The translations under genes were made by a program, and so were the position numbers. Below, piece after piece: positions 1 through 9,925 of a stretch of 64,000 nucleotides of DNA. The stretch is from Liopterus haemorrhoidalis (lineage: Eukaryota; Arthropoda; Insecta; Coleoptera; Dytiscidae). Numbering within the stretch: position 1 is the stretch's first letter; every line of letters begins with the position of its first letter. The stretch is from positions 55,833,381 through 55,897,380 of the forward strand of contig OZ020611.1 in assembly GCA_963971575.1 (NCBI GenBank), given 5' to 3'. Under the pieces are notes generated by a model that saw nothing but the letters and a program-made list of their open reading frames with translations, was not told the DNA's origin and made no database searches.

Positions 1-30
<30 letters not shown>
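1..30. repeat. (TTA)n microsatellite
   Basis: Perfect TTA trinucleotide run at the window edge; it may continue outside. TAA/TTA-type microsatellites recur through the window. Confidence 0.95.
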
Positions 31-31
<1 letters not shown>

Positions 32-333
32 GTAGGCTAAACCTTAAGAGATTTATTGATATTATGTACACAAAAAATGAACTTAACTAGATTTGTAAAA
101 AATTCCGGAAGAGCATAGGTATACACCTATCATACATCAATATCGTGTATTGGGCAATTTTCTGTTTTTAAACGTAAAAGTTTTTGTATTATAAGGTTTG
201 TGGGTGCATAACATCGAAGTTTTATAGTGAAGTATCTATTATTTTAGAATAATAAATTAAACTATTTCACGTAGAATCATAATGTATTTAAAACTATACA
301 TCAAAGATTAATAATAACGGAGTTATCACAGGG

Positions 334-352
334 TAATAATAATAATAATAAT
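334..352. repeat. (AAT)n microsatellite
   Basis: Short AAT run followed by an atatttattt segment. A similar junction follows the AAT run near 18,583, so both may be tails of one dispersed family. I see no gene between 31 and 650; the stretch is AT-rich single-copy-looking DNA. Confidence 0.85.
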
Positions 353-675
353 ATTTATTTATAGGCATATAAATGTCAATACAGTATCACTACAAAATAA
401 AATGTAAACAAGTATGTGAAAAACAAAGTAACCATTTAAGTACAATATTTATGCAACCATTTAAGTAATAAATAATTTGTAAAACATATTTAGATTATAT
501 TTAAAATGTCTTAAACTCTCGACATCCTTAACATCAGTAGGTAAATAGTTATACTTTATAATGTCTTTATCGAAAATTGTGCAAAATTTTTACAATTCAT
601 AGTGCTATGCTTTTTTTCCTCGTAACACAAATTCGGTTTTTATTTCGGATACTAGCAGACCCGTTGCCAACGACG

Positions 676-861
676 TTTAAAATATAAATAATAAAATTTA
701 AATATAATATTTTGACATTATAAGAGCCTCCTATGTTTTACAATATACTAAAACAATTATATAAGTGAATGACAAAATAAATGTCAGTGTGTATAAATAT
801 TAATAAAGATTTATGTAATCTGTTTATTTATAAACTAAATAATAACTGATAATATTTAACA
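676..861 (+). repeat. Copia 5' LTR (first bases lost)
   Basis: Matches the 3' LTR at 4270-4464 over almost its whole length and ends in the same TTTAACA. The first roughly nine bases (TGTTGAATA) are missing, and the flanking foldback arm has also lost about 16 bases here, so a small deletion removed the LTR start and target site. Confidence 0.9.
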
Positions 862-875
862 GGTTATGGGCCCAG
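862..875 (+). promoter_or_regulatory. Copia primer-binding site, complementary to internal tRNA-iMet
   Basis: GGTTATGGGCCCAG directly follows the 5' LTR. It is complementary to the anticodon-stem region (CTGGGCCCATAACC) of insect initiator tRNA-Met, not to the tRNA 3' end. Drosophila copia is known to prime from such a half-tRNA, so this element very probably uses the same mechanism. Confidence 0.85.
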
Positions 876-1055
876 GCCTCCTGTTGAATCAAAGGTTGAA
901 ATTTAATATAAAAATTTTCAACAAAAATATTGCGTGTAGGCAATAATAATTAAAGGTTAGTTGCAAAAGTGTAAATTGTACACAACAATATTGCGAGAAG
1001 GTAATGTTGAGTCAACAAAAAAAAAAAAAAAGGTGCAAGAGCTGTTATATAAAAC

Positions 1056-1664
1056 ATGGAGAATTATTTAAGGATAACGAAACTAAATAATTCAAATTAT
1101 CAGTTATGAAGTCACCAAATAAGATTACTAATAAAAGCAAAAAAGGCGTGGAGTTCAATTGAAAACATTAAACCCAATAAAGCAAATGATGAAGAATCCA
1201 ATGACATAAGAATATTAAACCAAAAAGAAATTGATGATTATGAAGAAAAAGATGCTATTGCAGCATCAATTTTACTTTCTTCATTAGAACCTGAACAAGC
1301 ACAGCAAGTATTAAACCTTGATGAAGCCAGAGACATTTGGTTTAAATTAAAACAAATTCATGAAGGAAAGACATCATCTAGAAGAGTAGACTTAAGGTTA
1401 GAATTAAGCACAATTAAAAAGAGAGATGATGAGAAAATTGAAAAGTATTTAGCAAGAAGACAATTTATCAGAGATCAGTTAGCCCAATGTGGAGCAAACA
1501 TTGAAAACGAAGAGTATTTTGGACTTATGTTAAATGGCTTACCTAGATCATTTAACGTAATAAGATTGCAGATGAAGGCAACAGGTTTAGAAAAACTTCT
1601 TACTGAAGAATTTATCTCAGGCTTAAAAGCACAAGAGGAAGAACTTGAAATAGATGAAACATAA
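1056..1664 (+). pseudogene. gag: Copia gag (capsid), interrupted
   Basis: Reading from ATG 1056 gives MENYLRITKLNNSNYQL, the usual N-terminal copia Gag pattern, then a TGA at 1107. The same frame continues through a capsid-like region with a LNLDEARDIWFKLKQIHEGK stretch to a TAA at 1662, and is in frame with the downstream ORF at 1671. Two premature stops therefore break what was one gag-pol frame, as in intact copia. The usual tryptophan-rich stretch after NYQ is poorly conserved, so a few bases may have been lost near the first stop. It would have formed the particle shell. Non-functional as read. Confidence 0.8.
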
Positions 1665-1670
1665 TCAAAG

Positions 1671-3284
1671 ATGGAAGCTGCATGCGTAATTAAAGATTCA
1701 AGACCATCAGACAGAAAGGAGAGCAACAAGAAATGTTATGTATGTGGAAGATTTAACCATTTTGCACGAGAATGTTATTATAGAAAAGATGTCCATAATA
1801 ATAAAAATCGACAAGAAGTGGAAGGCAGAAGAAATCAATACTATAGACCAAATTTTCATAACTATTCCATACAGAGAGAACAAGCTAAGATAATAAGAAT
1901 TTCAGACGCTGAAGCAAAAGCTATCAGAAACAACAAGAAATATGAGCAGGAATTGAGTTTGCGAGCACAGGTATGTAATACATTAAATATTACAAAAAAT
2001 CCGTCTAATTGGTTTATTGACTCTGGAGCAACTAGTCACATGACGTACAATAAAGATAGTTTTATAAATTTTGAACAAATGAAACCAAATTTTGTAAAAT
2101 TACCAGATGGAAAATATATAGAAATATGCGGTAAAGGTACTGTACGACTAGAAATAGTAAATGAGAACTGCAAATATAAAATTATTAATTTAACAGATGT
2201 TTTATGGGTACCTAAAATAACAGAAAATCTATTATCAATAAGTACTATCGAAAAGAAAGGTTGCGAAATATTATTTAAAAATGGAAAATGTGAAATAATA
2301 GACAAAAATGGATCACTAATAATTACGGGTACAAGAAATAATGGCCTTTATGAGATGGATGTTATCACGGAATTAAATGGAGTTGAAATTGTGCAGGAAG
2401 ATAATTTTATTGAACTACCAATTACAAATACAGAAGATGAGAATGAACATGAAAACAGTTCAAGAATAGAAAATAATAAAATGATACAGAATAATGAAAT
2501 TTCTAATGAAAATACCTCAGATATTTTTGAAAATACTGAAAATATAGATGTGAGACAAATAGATATGATTAATGTAAACAATAATCAACTTAGAAGATCA
2601 GAAAGAATAAAAGAAAAATATAGAAATCAGGCTAATGCGGTAAGAATAATAAAATGTCCTGACACATATCAAGAAGCAATACAGTCACCTGAAAAGTTTG
2701 AATGGACAAAAGCAATTAATGATGAAATAGAGTCACACGTAAGAAATGAAACATGGGAAATAGTTAAGAGACCTACAAACAAGACAGTAATAGATTCAAA
2801 ATGGATTTTCAAACTAAAAGAAAATGCAGATGGCAAGATAGAAAGATATAAAGCAAGGTTAGTGGCTCGAGGTTTTAACCAAAAACCTGGAATAGATTAT
2901 AATGAAACCTTTTCACCAGTAATCCGTTTAAATACACTACGGATTGTACTAGCCTTAGCAGTAGAAGAAAATTTAGAACTTAATCAATACGACTTCACAA
3001 CAGCCTATTTAAATGGAAAATTAAAAGAAGAAATTTACATGGAAATTCCTGAAGGCATACAAGAAGACAAAGTAAATAAGGTATGTAAACTTCAAAAAGG
3101 TATTTATGGTCTTAAACAGAGTGCGGCAACTTGGTTTGCAACACTGAAAGAAGAACTGGTCAATTTAGGATTCGCCGAATTACATTCAGAATCATGTGTT
3201 TTTATTTATAAAGAAAATAATGATTATTTAATATTTTGTGTATATGTAGATGATATACTAACAGCGTCAACTCAGTTGATTTAA
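1671..3284 (+). CDS. pol: Copia pol: zinc knuckle, protease, RT start; integrase deleted
   Basis: The 537-aa frame begins after the gag stop; its ATG is only the first methionine and the frame is continuous with gag. Order: a CCHC zinc knuckle (CYVCGRFNHFARECYY, residues about 22-37), an aspartic protease core (WFIDSGATSHMT, about 113-124), the start of the pre-integrase region (LYEMDV), then an abrupt jump to the linker before reverse transcriptase. The whole integrase core (His-Cys and DDE) is missing. RT follows with KARLVARGF, AYLNG and the catalytic YVDD near residue 530. The frame ends at TAA 3282 just after YVDDILTAS. The element could not integrate by itself even if its stops were absent. 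Confidence 0.9.
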   Translation: MEAACVIKDSRPSDRKESNKKCYVCGRFNHFARECYYRKDVHNNKNRQEVEGRRNQYYRPNFHNYSIQREQAKIIRISDAEAKAIRNNKKYEQELSLRAQVCNTLNITKNPSNWFIDSGATSHMTYNKDSFINFEQMKPNFVKLPDGKYIEICGKGTVRLEIVNENCKYKIINLTDVLWVPKITENLLSISTIEKKGCEILFKNGKCEIIDKNGSLIITGTRNNGLYEMDVITELNGVEIVQEDNFIELPITNTEDENEHENSSRIENNKMIQNNEISNENTSDIFENTENIDVRQIDMINVNNNQLRRSERIKEKYRNQANAVRIIKCPDTYQEAIQSPEKFEWTKAINDEIESHVRNETWEIVKRPTNKTVIDSKWIFKLKENADGKIERYKARLVARGFNQKPGIDYNETFSPVIRLNTLRIVLALAVEENLELNQYDFTTAYLNGKLKEEIYMEIPEGIQEDKVNKVCKLQKGIYGLKQSAATWFATLKEELVNLGFAELHSESCVFIYKENNDYLIFCVYVDDILTASTQLI

Positions 3285-3317
3285 ACAACGAAATTATGAA
3301 TAAAATAAAATCTAAGT

Positions 3318-4202
3318 TTGACAAAACATTTAGGCCAAGCGAATCACCTATTGGGAATAAAAATTGAGAGGGAACTGGAAAAAGGAACAATGCGTTTATC
3401 ACAAACAAAATACATTTACAAAATATTAAAAAGATTTGGTATGAGTGAATGTAGAAGCGTATCTACACCAAATGAAATAAAGTTAAACACAAAAACAAAT
3501 GATACACAAAACACAGAAAATCTACCTTACCAAGAATTAATAGGAAGTCTTTTATATTTATCTCAAGCAACTAGACCTGATATTAGTTATGTTGTTACTT
3601 ATCTCAGTCAGTTTTGTTCTAATTTTACTCAAGAACATTGGCAACAAGCTAAACGTGTGCTAAGATATTTGCAGGGAACAAAAAATTTAGGGATAACTTA
3701 TAAAGTAACCAAGAAAAATATAACTGCGTATAGTGATGCAAGTTGGAACAATAATATAGATGGTAAAGGATATTCTGGATACATATTTATACTAGCAAAT
3801 GGAGCTGTTAGCTGGTTCTGCAAGAAACAAGAAACAGTAGCACTGAGTACGTGCGAAAGCGAGTTTTTGACTATAACAGAAGCTGTAAAAGAAATAATAT
3901 GGTTCAAGAAATTCTTAGAAGAATTGAATTTTGAGCAATATTTAAAGCCTCATATTTGGTTAAACGTAGACAATCAAGCAGCAATTCAACTTAGTAACAA
4001 TAACGTGTACCATGCGCGAACTAAACATATTCAAAGAAAGTATTTCTTTTTAAGAGATGAAATTGAGAGGAACAATATAGAATTAAAATATATCGAATCA
4101 AAGAAAATGTTGGCTGATTTTTTAACAAAACCAGTATCCAAGAAAATTTTAGAAAATTGCCTTGACAACGCGGGATTTACAGAAGAAGAAGAAAACAATT
4201 GA
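3318..4202 (+). CDS. pol: Copia pol C-terminus: RT thumb and RNase H
   Basis: Continuation of pol: LGQANHLLGIKIER after YVDD, the copia thumb (SLLYLSQATRPDISYVVTYL), and an RNase H domain (YSDASWNN, CESEFL, DNQAA) ending LADFLTKPVSKK. It lies in the same phase as the upstream ORF, but bases between about 3270 and 3325 make sense only in another phase (VDLNNEIMNKIKSKFD). Two compensating frameshifts therefore separate the halves. There is no true start codon; translation would depend on the upstream frame. Length and domain order match ordinary copia C-termini. Confidence 0.88.
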   Translation: MTKHLGQANHLLGIKIERELEKGTMRLSQTKYIYKILKRFGMSECRSVSTPNEIKLNTKTNDTQNTENLPYQELIGSLLYLSQATRPDISYVVTYLSQFCSNFTQEHWQQAKRVLRYLQGTKNLGITYKVTKKNITAYSDASWNNNIDGKGYSGYIFILANGAVSWFCKKQETVALSTCESEFLTITEAVKEIIWFKKFLEELNFEQYLKPHIWLNVDNQAAIQLSNNNVYHARTKHIQRKYFFLRDEIERNNIELKYIESKKMLADFLTKPVSKKILENCLDNAGFTEEEENN

Positions 4203-4256
4203 TTTGTATTCATGTATTTAGATAATTTATTAATATTGTAATTATCTTATAACGTC

Positions 4257-4268
4257 AAAATGGGGAGA
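4257..4268 (+). other. Copia polypurine tract
   Basis: AAAATGGGGAGA lies one base before the TG of the 3' LTR, the expected place for the plus-strand primer. Confidence 0.85.
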
Positions 4269-4269
4269 C

Positions 4270-4464
4270 TGTTGAATATTTAAAATGTAAATAATAAAAT
4301 TTAAATATAATATTTTGACATTATAAGAGCCTCCTATGTTTTACAATATACTAAAACAATTATATAAGTGAATGACAAAATAAATGTCAGTGTGTATAAA
4401 TATTAATAAAGATTTATGTAATCTGTTTATTTATAAACTAAATAATAACTGATAATATTTAACA
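4270..4464 (+). repeat. Copia 3' LTR
   Basis: 195 bp, beginning TGTTGAATA and ending TTTAACA, nearly identical to the truncated 5' LTR. The flanking foldback arm resumes immediately (ATATCTAACAAAAATC). Confidence 0.92.
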
Positions 4465-4550
4465 ATATCTAACAAAAATCAATATAAGCAGGAATCAATT
4501 ATTAAAATTTGCATAATTCTGCGTATAGTACCAAAACAAAAACGTTTCTT

Positions 4551-4840
4551 GATTATACCTAGGAAATCCTAAAAAGCTGCTTAATGCGTGTCGTTTAAAA
4601 ATTAATATCGGACCGGGTACGGCCCGCGGGCCATATGCTGGACATCAATCTTATAGCTGTTTCTGATTATACCTAGGAAATCCTAAAAAGCCGCTCAATG
4701 CGTGTCGTTTAAAAATTAGTATTGGACCGGATACGGCCCGCGGGCCATATGCTGGACATGAATGGTATAGTTGTTTCTGATTATACCTAGGAAATCCTAA
4801 AAAGCTGATTAATGCGTATCGTTTAAAAATTAATATTAAT
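4551..4840 (+). repeat. 114-bp subterminal tandem repeat, left arm of foldback element
   Basis: GATTATACCTAGGAAATCCT recurs at 4551, 4665 and 4779, a period of 114 bp and about 2.5 copies. Each unit contains a GC-rich core (CGGCCCGCGGGCCATATGCT). The right arm carries the mirror set. Confidence 0.9.
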
Positions 4841-5339
4841 AGCTAAGAGCTATATTCTCGCTAAGGCTAAACACATAGTGAAGCAGAGAACAAAGCAGCA
4901 ATGATAGCGGAGAGCAAAGCGGCGAAATTAAATAAATGAATTCCTGTTAACACGTGCATAGTGGAGCGTACTGCAGCGAGGTTATATCGTTGTTATAGTC
5001 GAGCAAAGCGACGCGTTCAAACAATTTGATTTCTTTGCTATCATCGTTGCTAAAATAGTTGTTTAAAATGGATATTAAGGCATTTACAAGTAGTTCTCAT
5101 TTATAAGAGGTATTTATAGTAGGTTCCGATTGAAATTTGTCCATTTTTTACCAATTTATGTTGAATATTTTCCAAAATATAATCTAACGTTGAAATACTC
5201 ATGCGAAAATAAGAATTAAACTTTTCTGGATGTTCTCGGAGTTGCATATAGAAATGCAACTAAGCACATAGTGAAGCAGAGAGCAAAGCAGCGATGAAAG
5301 CGAAGAGTACCAGCGAAAGAATGTCGCGCTTATAAAAGA

Positions 5340-5678
5340 GTGTCTACACATAGTGACGCGTTGAAAATCGAGCAGAAAGTTCACAAAATTATAATGAATT
5401 TTTTACTAACAGAAAACTCTTCCCTGAAAATTTGGTATTTACTAAAAAATAAAAATAATCACACTAGAAGGTGCAATGTTCACAGAATAAATAAAAGTAG
5501 ACATATACATGGTGAATTTCATCATTTCTATATGCAACTCCGCGAACATCCAGAAAAGTTTCATTCTTATTTTCGCATGACTATTTCAACGTTTGATTAT
5601 ATTTGGGAAAAAATTCAACATAAATTGGTAAAAAATGGACAAATTTCAATCGGAACCTACTATAAATACCTCTTATAA
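5340..5678 (+). pseudogene. PIF/Harbinger-like transposase N-terminal remnant
   Basis: A 112-aa frame whose residues about 58-95 (GEFHHFYMQLREHPEKFHSY then FRMTISTFDYIW) match the N-terminal pattern of HARBI1/PIF transposases, where a FHxLxxELRxxxEKFxxYFRM segment precedes the DDE nuclease. The frame stops when it enters the right inverted arm. The whole DDE domain is absent, so no activity is possible. Its coding end is duplicated in inverted form at about 5110-5262 in the left arm, showing that the palindrome formed by inverting part of the gene itself. The start is simply the first ATG-like codon after a stop. Confidence 0.65.
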
Positions 5679-5989
5679 ATGAGAACTACTTGTAAATGCC
5701 TCAATATCCATTTTAAACAACTATTTTAGCAACGATGATAGCAGAGAAATCAAAATTGTTTGAACGCGTCGCTTTGCTCGACTATAACAACGATATAACC
5801 TCGCTGCAATACGCTCTACTATGCGCGTGTTAACAGGAATTCATTTATTTAATTTCGCCGCTTTGCTCTCTGCTTCACTATGTGTTTAGCCTTAGCAAGA
5901 ATATAGCTCTTAACTCTCCAGTCAGTATATACCTTGGCTTAATTAAAGAATGTTGTGTCAATTACCGTTCTGCCCGCGAGCCGTGTCTG

Positions 5990-6279
5990 GCCCGATACTT
6001 ATTTTTAAACGACACGCATTGAGCAGCTTTTTAGGATTTCCTAGGTATAATCAGAAACATCTATACCATTGAGGTCCAGCACATGGCCCACGGACCGTAC
6101 CCGGCCCGATATTAATTTTTAAACGACACGCATTAATCAGCTTTTTAGGATTTCGTAGGTATAATCGAAACAGCTATAACATTGATGTCCAGCATATGGC
6201 CCGCATGCCGTACCCGGCCCGATATTAATTTTTAAACGACACGCATTAAGCAGCTTTTAAGGATTTCGTAGGTATAATC
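5990..6279 (-). repeat. 114-bp subterminal tandem repeat, right arm
   Basis: The inverted copy of the left-arm repeat: the motif complementary to GATTATACCTA ends at 6052, 6166 and 6279, spacing 114 and 113 bp. Several units carry CGTAGG in place of CCTAGG. Confidence 0.9.
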
Positions 6280-6400
6280 AAGAAACGTTTTTATTTTGTT
6301 TATATACGCAGAATCATGCAAATTTTAATAATTGATTCCTGCTTATATTGATTTTTATTCGATATCAGTTTGCCAACGTTATTGGCAACGTTTCTGCTAG

Positions 6401-7580
6401 TTTGTCAATAAATGGCACTATCTGTTAGTTGTGTATTCTCCACTGCCTAACGGTAGTTATAATTACTATACCTACCATTTTATATATTTAACTTTACCGT
6501 TCGGCTCACGACATGTATCTTTCGGGAAGGCGACTATCTCGAAAATATTGTGACCTATACCTGAAATAACTATTTTTTTCAAATAAATTGATTTTTGAGT
6601 TGTTAAAAGTTGAGTATTCTTACATTGTGAACATCCCTCGTTTATTTGTTTATCAATTCTCGATCGATCGGCATCTCATTGTAGGCTAGTATACTTTTGT
6701 TCTTGTTATTAATCAAGTCAATATCATTTACCACACAAAATATTGTATCCTAAGATTTTACAATATAGGGGAGCAGCGATAGCAATACGTGTTTTGCTTG
6801 AACGGGACTTTATTTGCAAAAGGTTGAGAAACACTGCACTAAAATAATTGTTTTTTGCAAACATGTTTTTTACAAATTTCAGTCTCATTACTTTTTGACA
6901 TACCTAATACGTTAACCTTTTTGTCACGATGATTGATGTTATCATCTTAAAAATAATGTCATTTTGTTTTGGATCGCCACAGGGCACTTTTTGTACGATT
7001 TCTTTTTGTGCGTACCATGCCATTATTTTCAACTCACACAACATCTTTCTAAGTGGTTTGAAGTGTCATGTTTCACATCTCTGTTTATGTCTTCACGTGT
7101 AATCTTACTTTATGTTATCCTTACTTGTGGATGAACAATAGTATCGAATTACCAATACCACACTGTACCAACAACGTGCCAAGAATATATAATAATGCAT
7201 TTACTAAAAAGATTATTCTTAGAACTAATAGTTTGCTGTATGATGTATTATGCCTAAGGAGCTGATTATTTTACGTCTAATTAATTGCGATATAATGGGA
7301 TGTGGAAAGCGATATGTATATATTTTGTATTTGTTTAAACCTGTTACGAGCAGAAAATATTTATAATCATGTTCCTTCTTTGTATCCATACTTGCCTTAA
7401 TGCAGTTTGCAAAACAAAAGCAAAATAACAAGGGTTTTACATTTATTTAGTTAAATATTAGTTTATTTGCTCCTTTTCATATTTGTTTATTAATCATTGA
7501 ATAATTTGCAATTTTTATTTTTAAAGTAGTTAAATAACTTCTAGATTGGCTGGAGATTTTCGTTATTCCTAGGCGAAACA
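6401..7580. other. No gene recognised
   Basis: AT-rich DNA. Two short frames (7068-7265 plus, 7225-7431 minus) show no recognisable domain or coding bias. I see no repeat shared with the rest of the window. Confidence 0.6.
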
Positions 7581-7584
7581 TGTT

Positions 7585-8300
7585 AAAGAAAAATTCAATT
7601 AAAAACACTAGGCAGGTTTCACTAATATATTTATTTTCTCAATACGTATTTCGACTATTACGCCATTTTCATGAGTTTACAAAATAACTAAATACTTATA
7701 ATACATAGAACAGATCTTTATATACTGTATCCTTACAGAGGTATAATAATTGTGGTTGGGAGTTGACAGATAAAGTAACAATTATAAATTTATTATAGGG
7801 CTCTTATACAACTCTACCTGCTCTTTCATTATGAGAATACCTGAACGTAATTGTTTGTAAATTTTCAAATGTGCTAATAGAGTTTTTGATTATTGCTGTT
7901 TAGATGGATAGCCGCACAATAATCTGTGTTACAGCTGTGGTTATTGATAATAAAGTGTTTAGCAACGTTTGAAGATTCCGGTTTTATGTTTTTACACGCG
8001 TTCATATATATTCCTTCAACCTAATTTTAAATTTCCTTCGTGTTTTTCATGATATATACATGGTCACAATCATTATATTTAGTCTTATAAATGCCACTTT
8101 TTTCCCGAGGATCAATCTTGTCTAATTTGTTATTGACTACGAAATATCTTAAGTTATATAAGTGCAAGATTTCGTCCGCTTCAGCATCCAAAGCAGTCAA
8201 AGAAGCTAAGAAATTTTTGATCAAGGAAAATATTAAATCATGGTAGAGTAGAAGATATTCTTTGAACATACACGTAAAATTAATTCATTGTAACCTGGCC
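7585..8300 (-). pseudogene. Penelope-like element, GIY-YIG endonuclease and 3' end remnant
   Basis: On the minus strand the frame 8269-8027 contains KLDKIDPREKSGIYKTKYND followed by CDHVYI. This resembles the GIY-YIG start of Penelope-like elements, where KSGIYKxxCxDCxxxYIGQT is usual; the GQT is lost. Downstream on the same strand come RMNACKNIKP, SNVAKHFIINNHSC and a leucine-rich tail, matching the order of the rest of that domain. It ends near 7600 in a GAAAATGGCGTAATAGTCGA stretch then AATACGTATTGAG, a typical retroelement 3' tail. Reverse transcriptase is absent or unrecognisable. Frameshifted and dead. Confidence 0.65.
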
Positions 8301-9012
8301 GAGAAACTACATCCACTTAAATTCGACATATTAGACCAACGCATCATGGAAGAAGTTCCCCATAATATAAACCGCCCATAGTATGCACGTCAAACAAGTA
8401 CGAAAACTGAAAAATCTCATACGAAATCTCAAATCACCTATCACGTCTTACACAAAGAAACATCAGATCCAGCAGCAGAATTCCACCTTAGGCGTATAGT
8501 GAAAACTGGTTGTTGGTTGCTGGTAGCTTGTTACTGACTTTGGTTCGCGCTGGCAGCCTATTCTGGGAAACCAGCACCAGCCTGTTGCAGGAGGTAGTAC
8601 CCCAGCAGAAGTCCCCTGGGTGACTATCCTGAACAATTCACCCAGGCTAGCTCACGAGCTGGGTTTCTAGTATGCCGCTGGGGATTGAAGAGCCTGGTCT
8701 TGCTATGCGTCTAAAATTGAGATTGTGTTACCCTTAGGGATGTTCCAAATGATAAACAACAATGTGAATTTACATATTTATTTAACAGGAACATAACAGA
8801 AGTGTACATTATATGAAATAAACAACAATACAAAACATACATAGTAGAGGACTAGGATTGTGAGTAGGATTAAGAAGGGACGGCGAGCGTAGTTGTGGGC
8901 GGCGAGTGTCCAACATGGTGCTGGGCGTCGCGACGTTAGTATACAATGGACGGCGAGCGTCGTGGTTGGGTCCGTGGTGGAAGTTTGTGGACAAACAAGT
9001 GTCCTTTTGGTG

Positions 9013-9108
9013 GCAGCGCCAGAAGGCTCGATGGTGGCAGCGCCAGAAGGCTCGATGGTGGCAGCGCCAGAAGGCTCGATGGTGGCAGCGCCAAAGCAGG
9101 CGTTGTAG
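9013..9108. repeat. 24-bp tandem repeat
   Basis: GCAGCGCCAGAAGGCTCGAT plus GGTG recurs at 9013, 9037, 9061 and 9085, with a degenerate copy near 9150-9195. Because 24 is a multiple of three, frames stay open on both strands. A larger duplication of about 140 bp (TTTGTGGACAAACAAGTGTC near 8985, close copy near 9125) surrounds it. Confidence 0.9.
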
Positions 9109-9422
9109 TAAGGGCCGTAGTGGACGTTTGTGGACGAACGAGTGTCTTTTGGTGGCAAAGCCAGAAGGCTCTATGGCGGCAGCGCCAGAACAGGCATTGA
9201 GGTCCGTCGCGCCGAACATCTTGCTATAGATTCGGTGACGGAATGTGCGATGCGCTGATCCATTGCAGTCCTTCGTTCCATGCTCATCCAGAGCGATGGG
9301 TGACTGTGGGTTAGGATGCTTTGGCGGAGGCGCTTCTGCGAGAAGGCCAGTGGAGTGTTAAGGACTCAGAAAAGCTGAAGGCTTACGTGGTCCTGGATTC
9401 CAAGCGGCGATGCGATACTTCG

Positions 9423-9450
9423 GAGTACCCACACGGTTTTGTGGGTACTC
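9423..9450. repeat. Perfect 11-bp hairpin
   Basis: GAGTACCCACA, a six-base loop CGGTTT, then TGTGGGTACTC. It lies inside the GC-rich unit; function unknown. Confidence 0.85.
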
Positions 9451-9679
9451 GGACCTGAGAGCCTGCCTCGGGCGGGACCCAACTATGAGGCGCCGCTTCC
9501 GATAATGTTAGTGGCGCGGAAGACCGCGCTCTAGGATCTTCCTTCTCGAGGAACGTTGGACTTCCTTCGGGACGTTCTTCCCCATCGTCGTTGCGGGCGG
9601 CGGTGGATGCCACGTACAGGAAAAAACGGGAGGGGGGTTGACGTTAGAGTCCACTCGGTATATAGCGAGCGATAGCGCT

Positions 9680-9925
9680 GACTCTAGCGTAAAGCGAGTC
9701 GAGCGGGGACTCGAGACGAATCCGCGTAAAGCGTGTCGTAGTAAGGACTCGAGCGTAAAGCAAGTCGGCGAACGAAGCGTAAAGTGAACCGTGAGGCGAT
9801 CCAGCGTAAAGCGAGTCAGCGAACGCAGTGTAAAACGCGTTTGTGGCGGTATAGCGTAAAGCGAACCGTGAGGCGACCCAGCGTAAAGCGAGTCGTTGTT
9901 GTAGCTCAGGCGTAAAGCGAGTTAT
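9680..9925. repeat. GCGTAAAGCGAGTC-type degenerate tandem array
   Basis: The core GCGTAAAGCGAGTC (variants GCGTAAAGCGAACC, GCGTAAAGCAAGTC, GCGTAAAGCGTGTC) recurs about ten times at irregular 20-45-bp spacing, with ACCGTGAGGCGA as a second interspersed motif. It resembles a subterminal protein-binding array or a decayed satellite. Confidence 0.8.

Larger units (their letters stand above)
652..6400. mobile_element. Foldback PIF/Harbinger-like DNA transposon, split by a copia insertion
   Basis: The left end (starts CTAGCAGACCCGTTGCCAAC) and the right end (finishes GGCAACGTTTCTGCTAG) are inverted copies. Allowing for the copia insertion, the arms run 652-675 plus 4465-5262 on the left and about 5510-6400 on the right, giving unusually long inverted repeats of roughly 0.8-0.9 kb. 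Each arm carries a subterminal 114-bp tandem repeat. The short non-inverted core holds an N-terminal transposase remnant (5340-5678). I could not define a target-site duplication: left flank ends GATA, right flank starts TTTG. A second partial copy lies at 11111-11465. Class assignment rests on the transposase fragment only; the foldback architecture itself is clear in the sequence. Confidence 0.7.

Noticed and set aside
8778..9229. Overlapping ORFs on both strands (71-136 aa) in the 24-bp repeat region
   Set aside because: A 24-bp unit is a multiple of three, so frames stay open in several phases at once. No domain, and no preferred phase.
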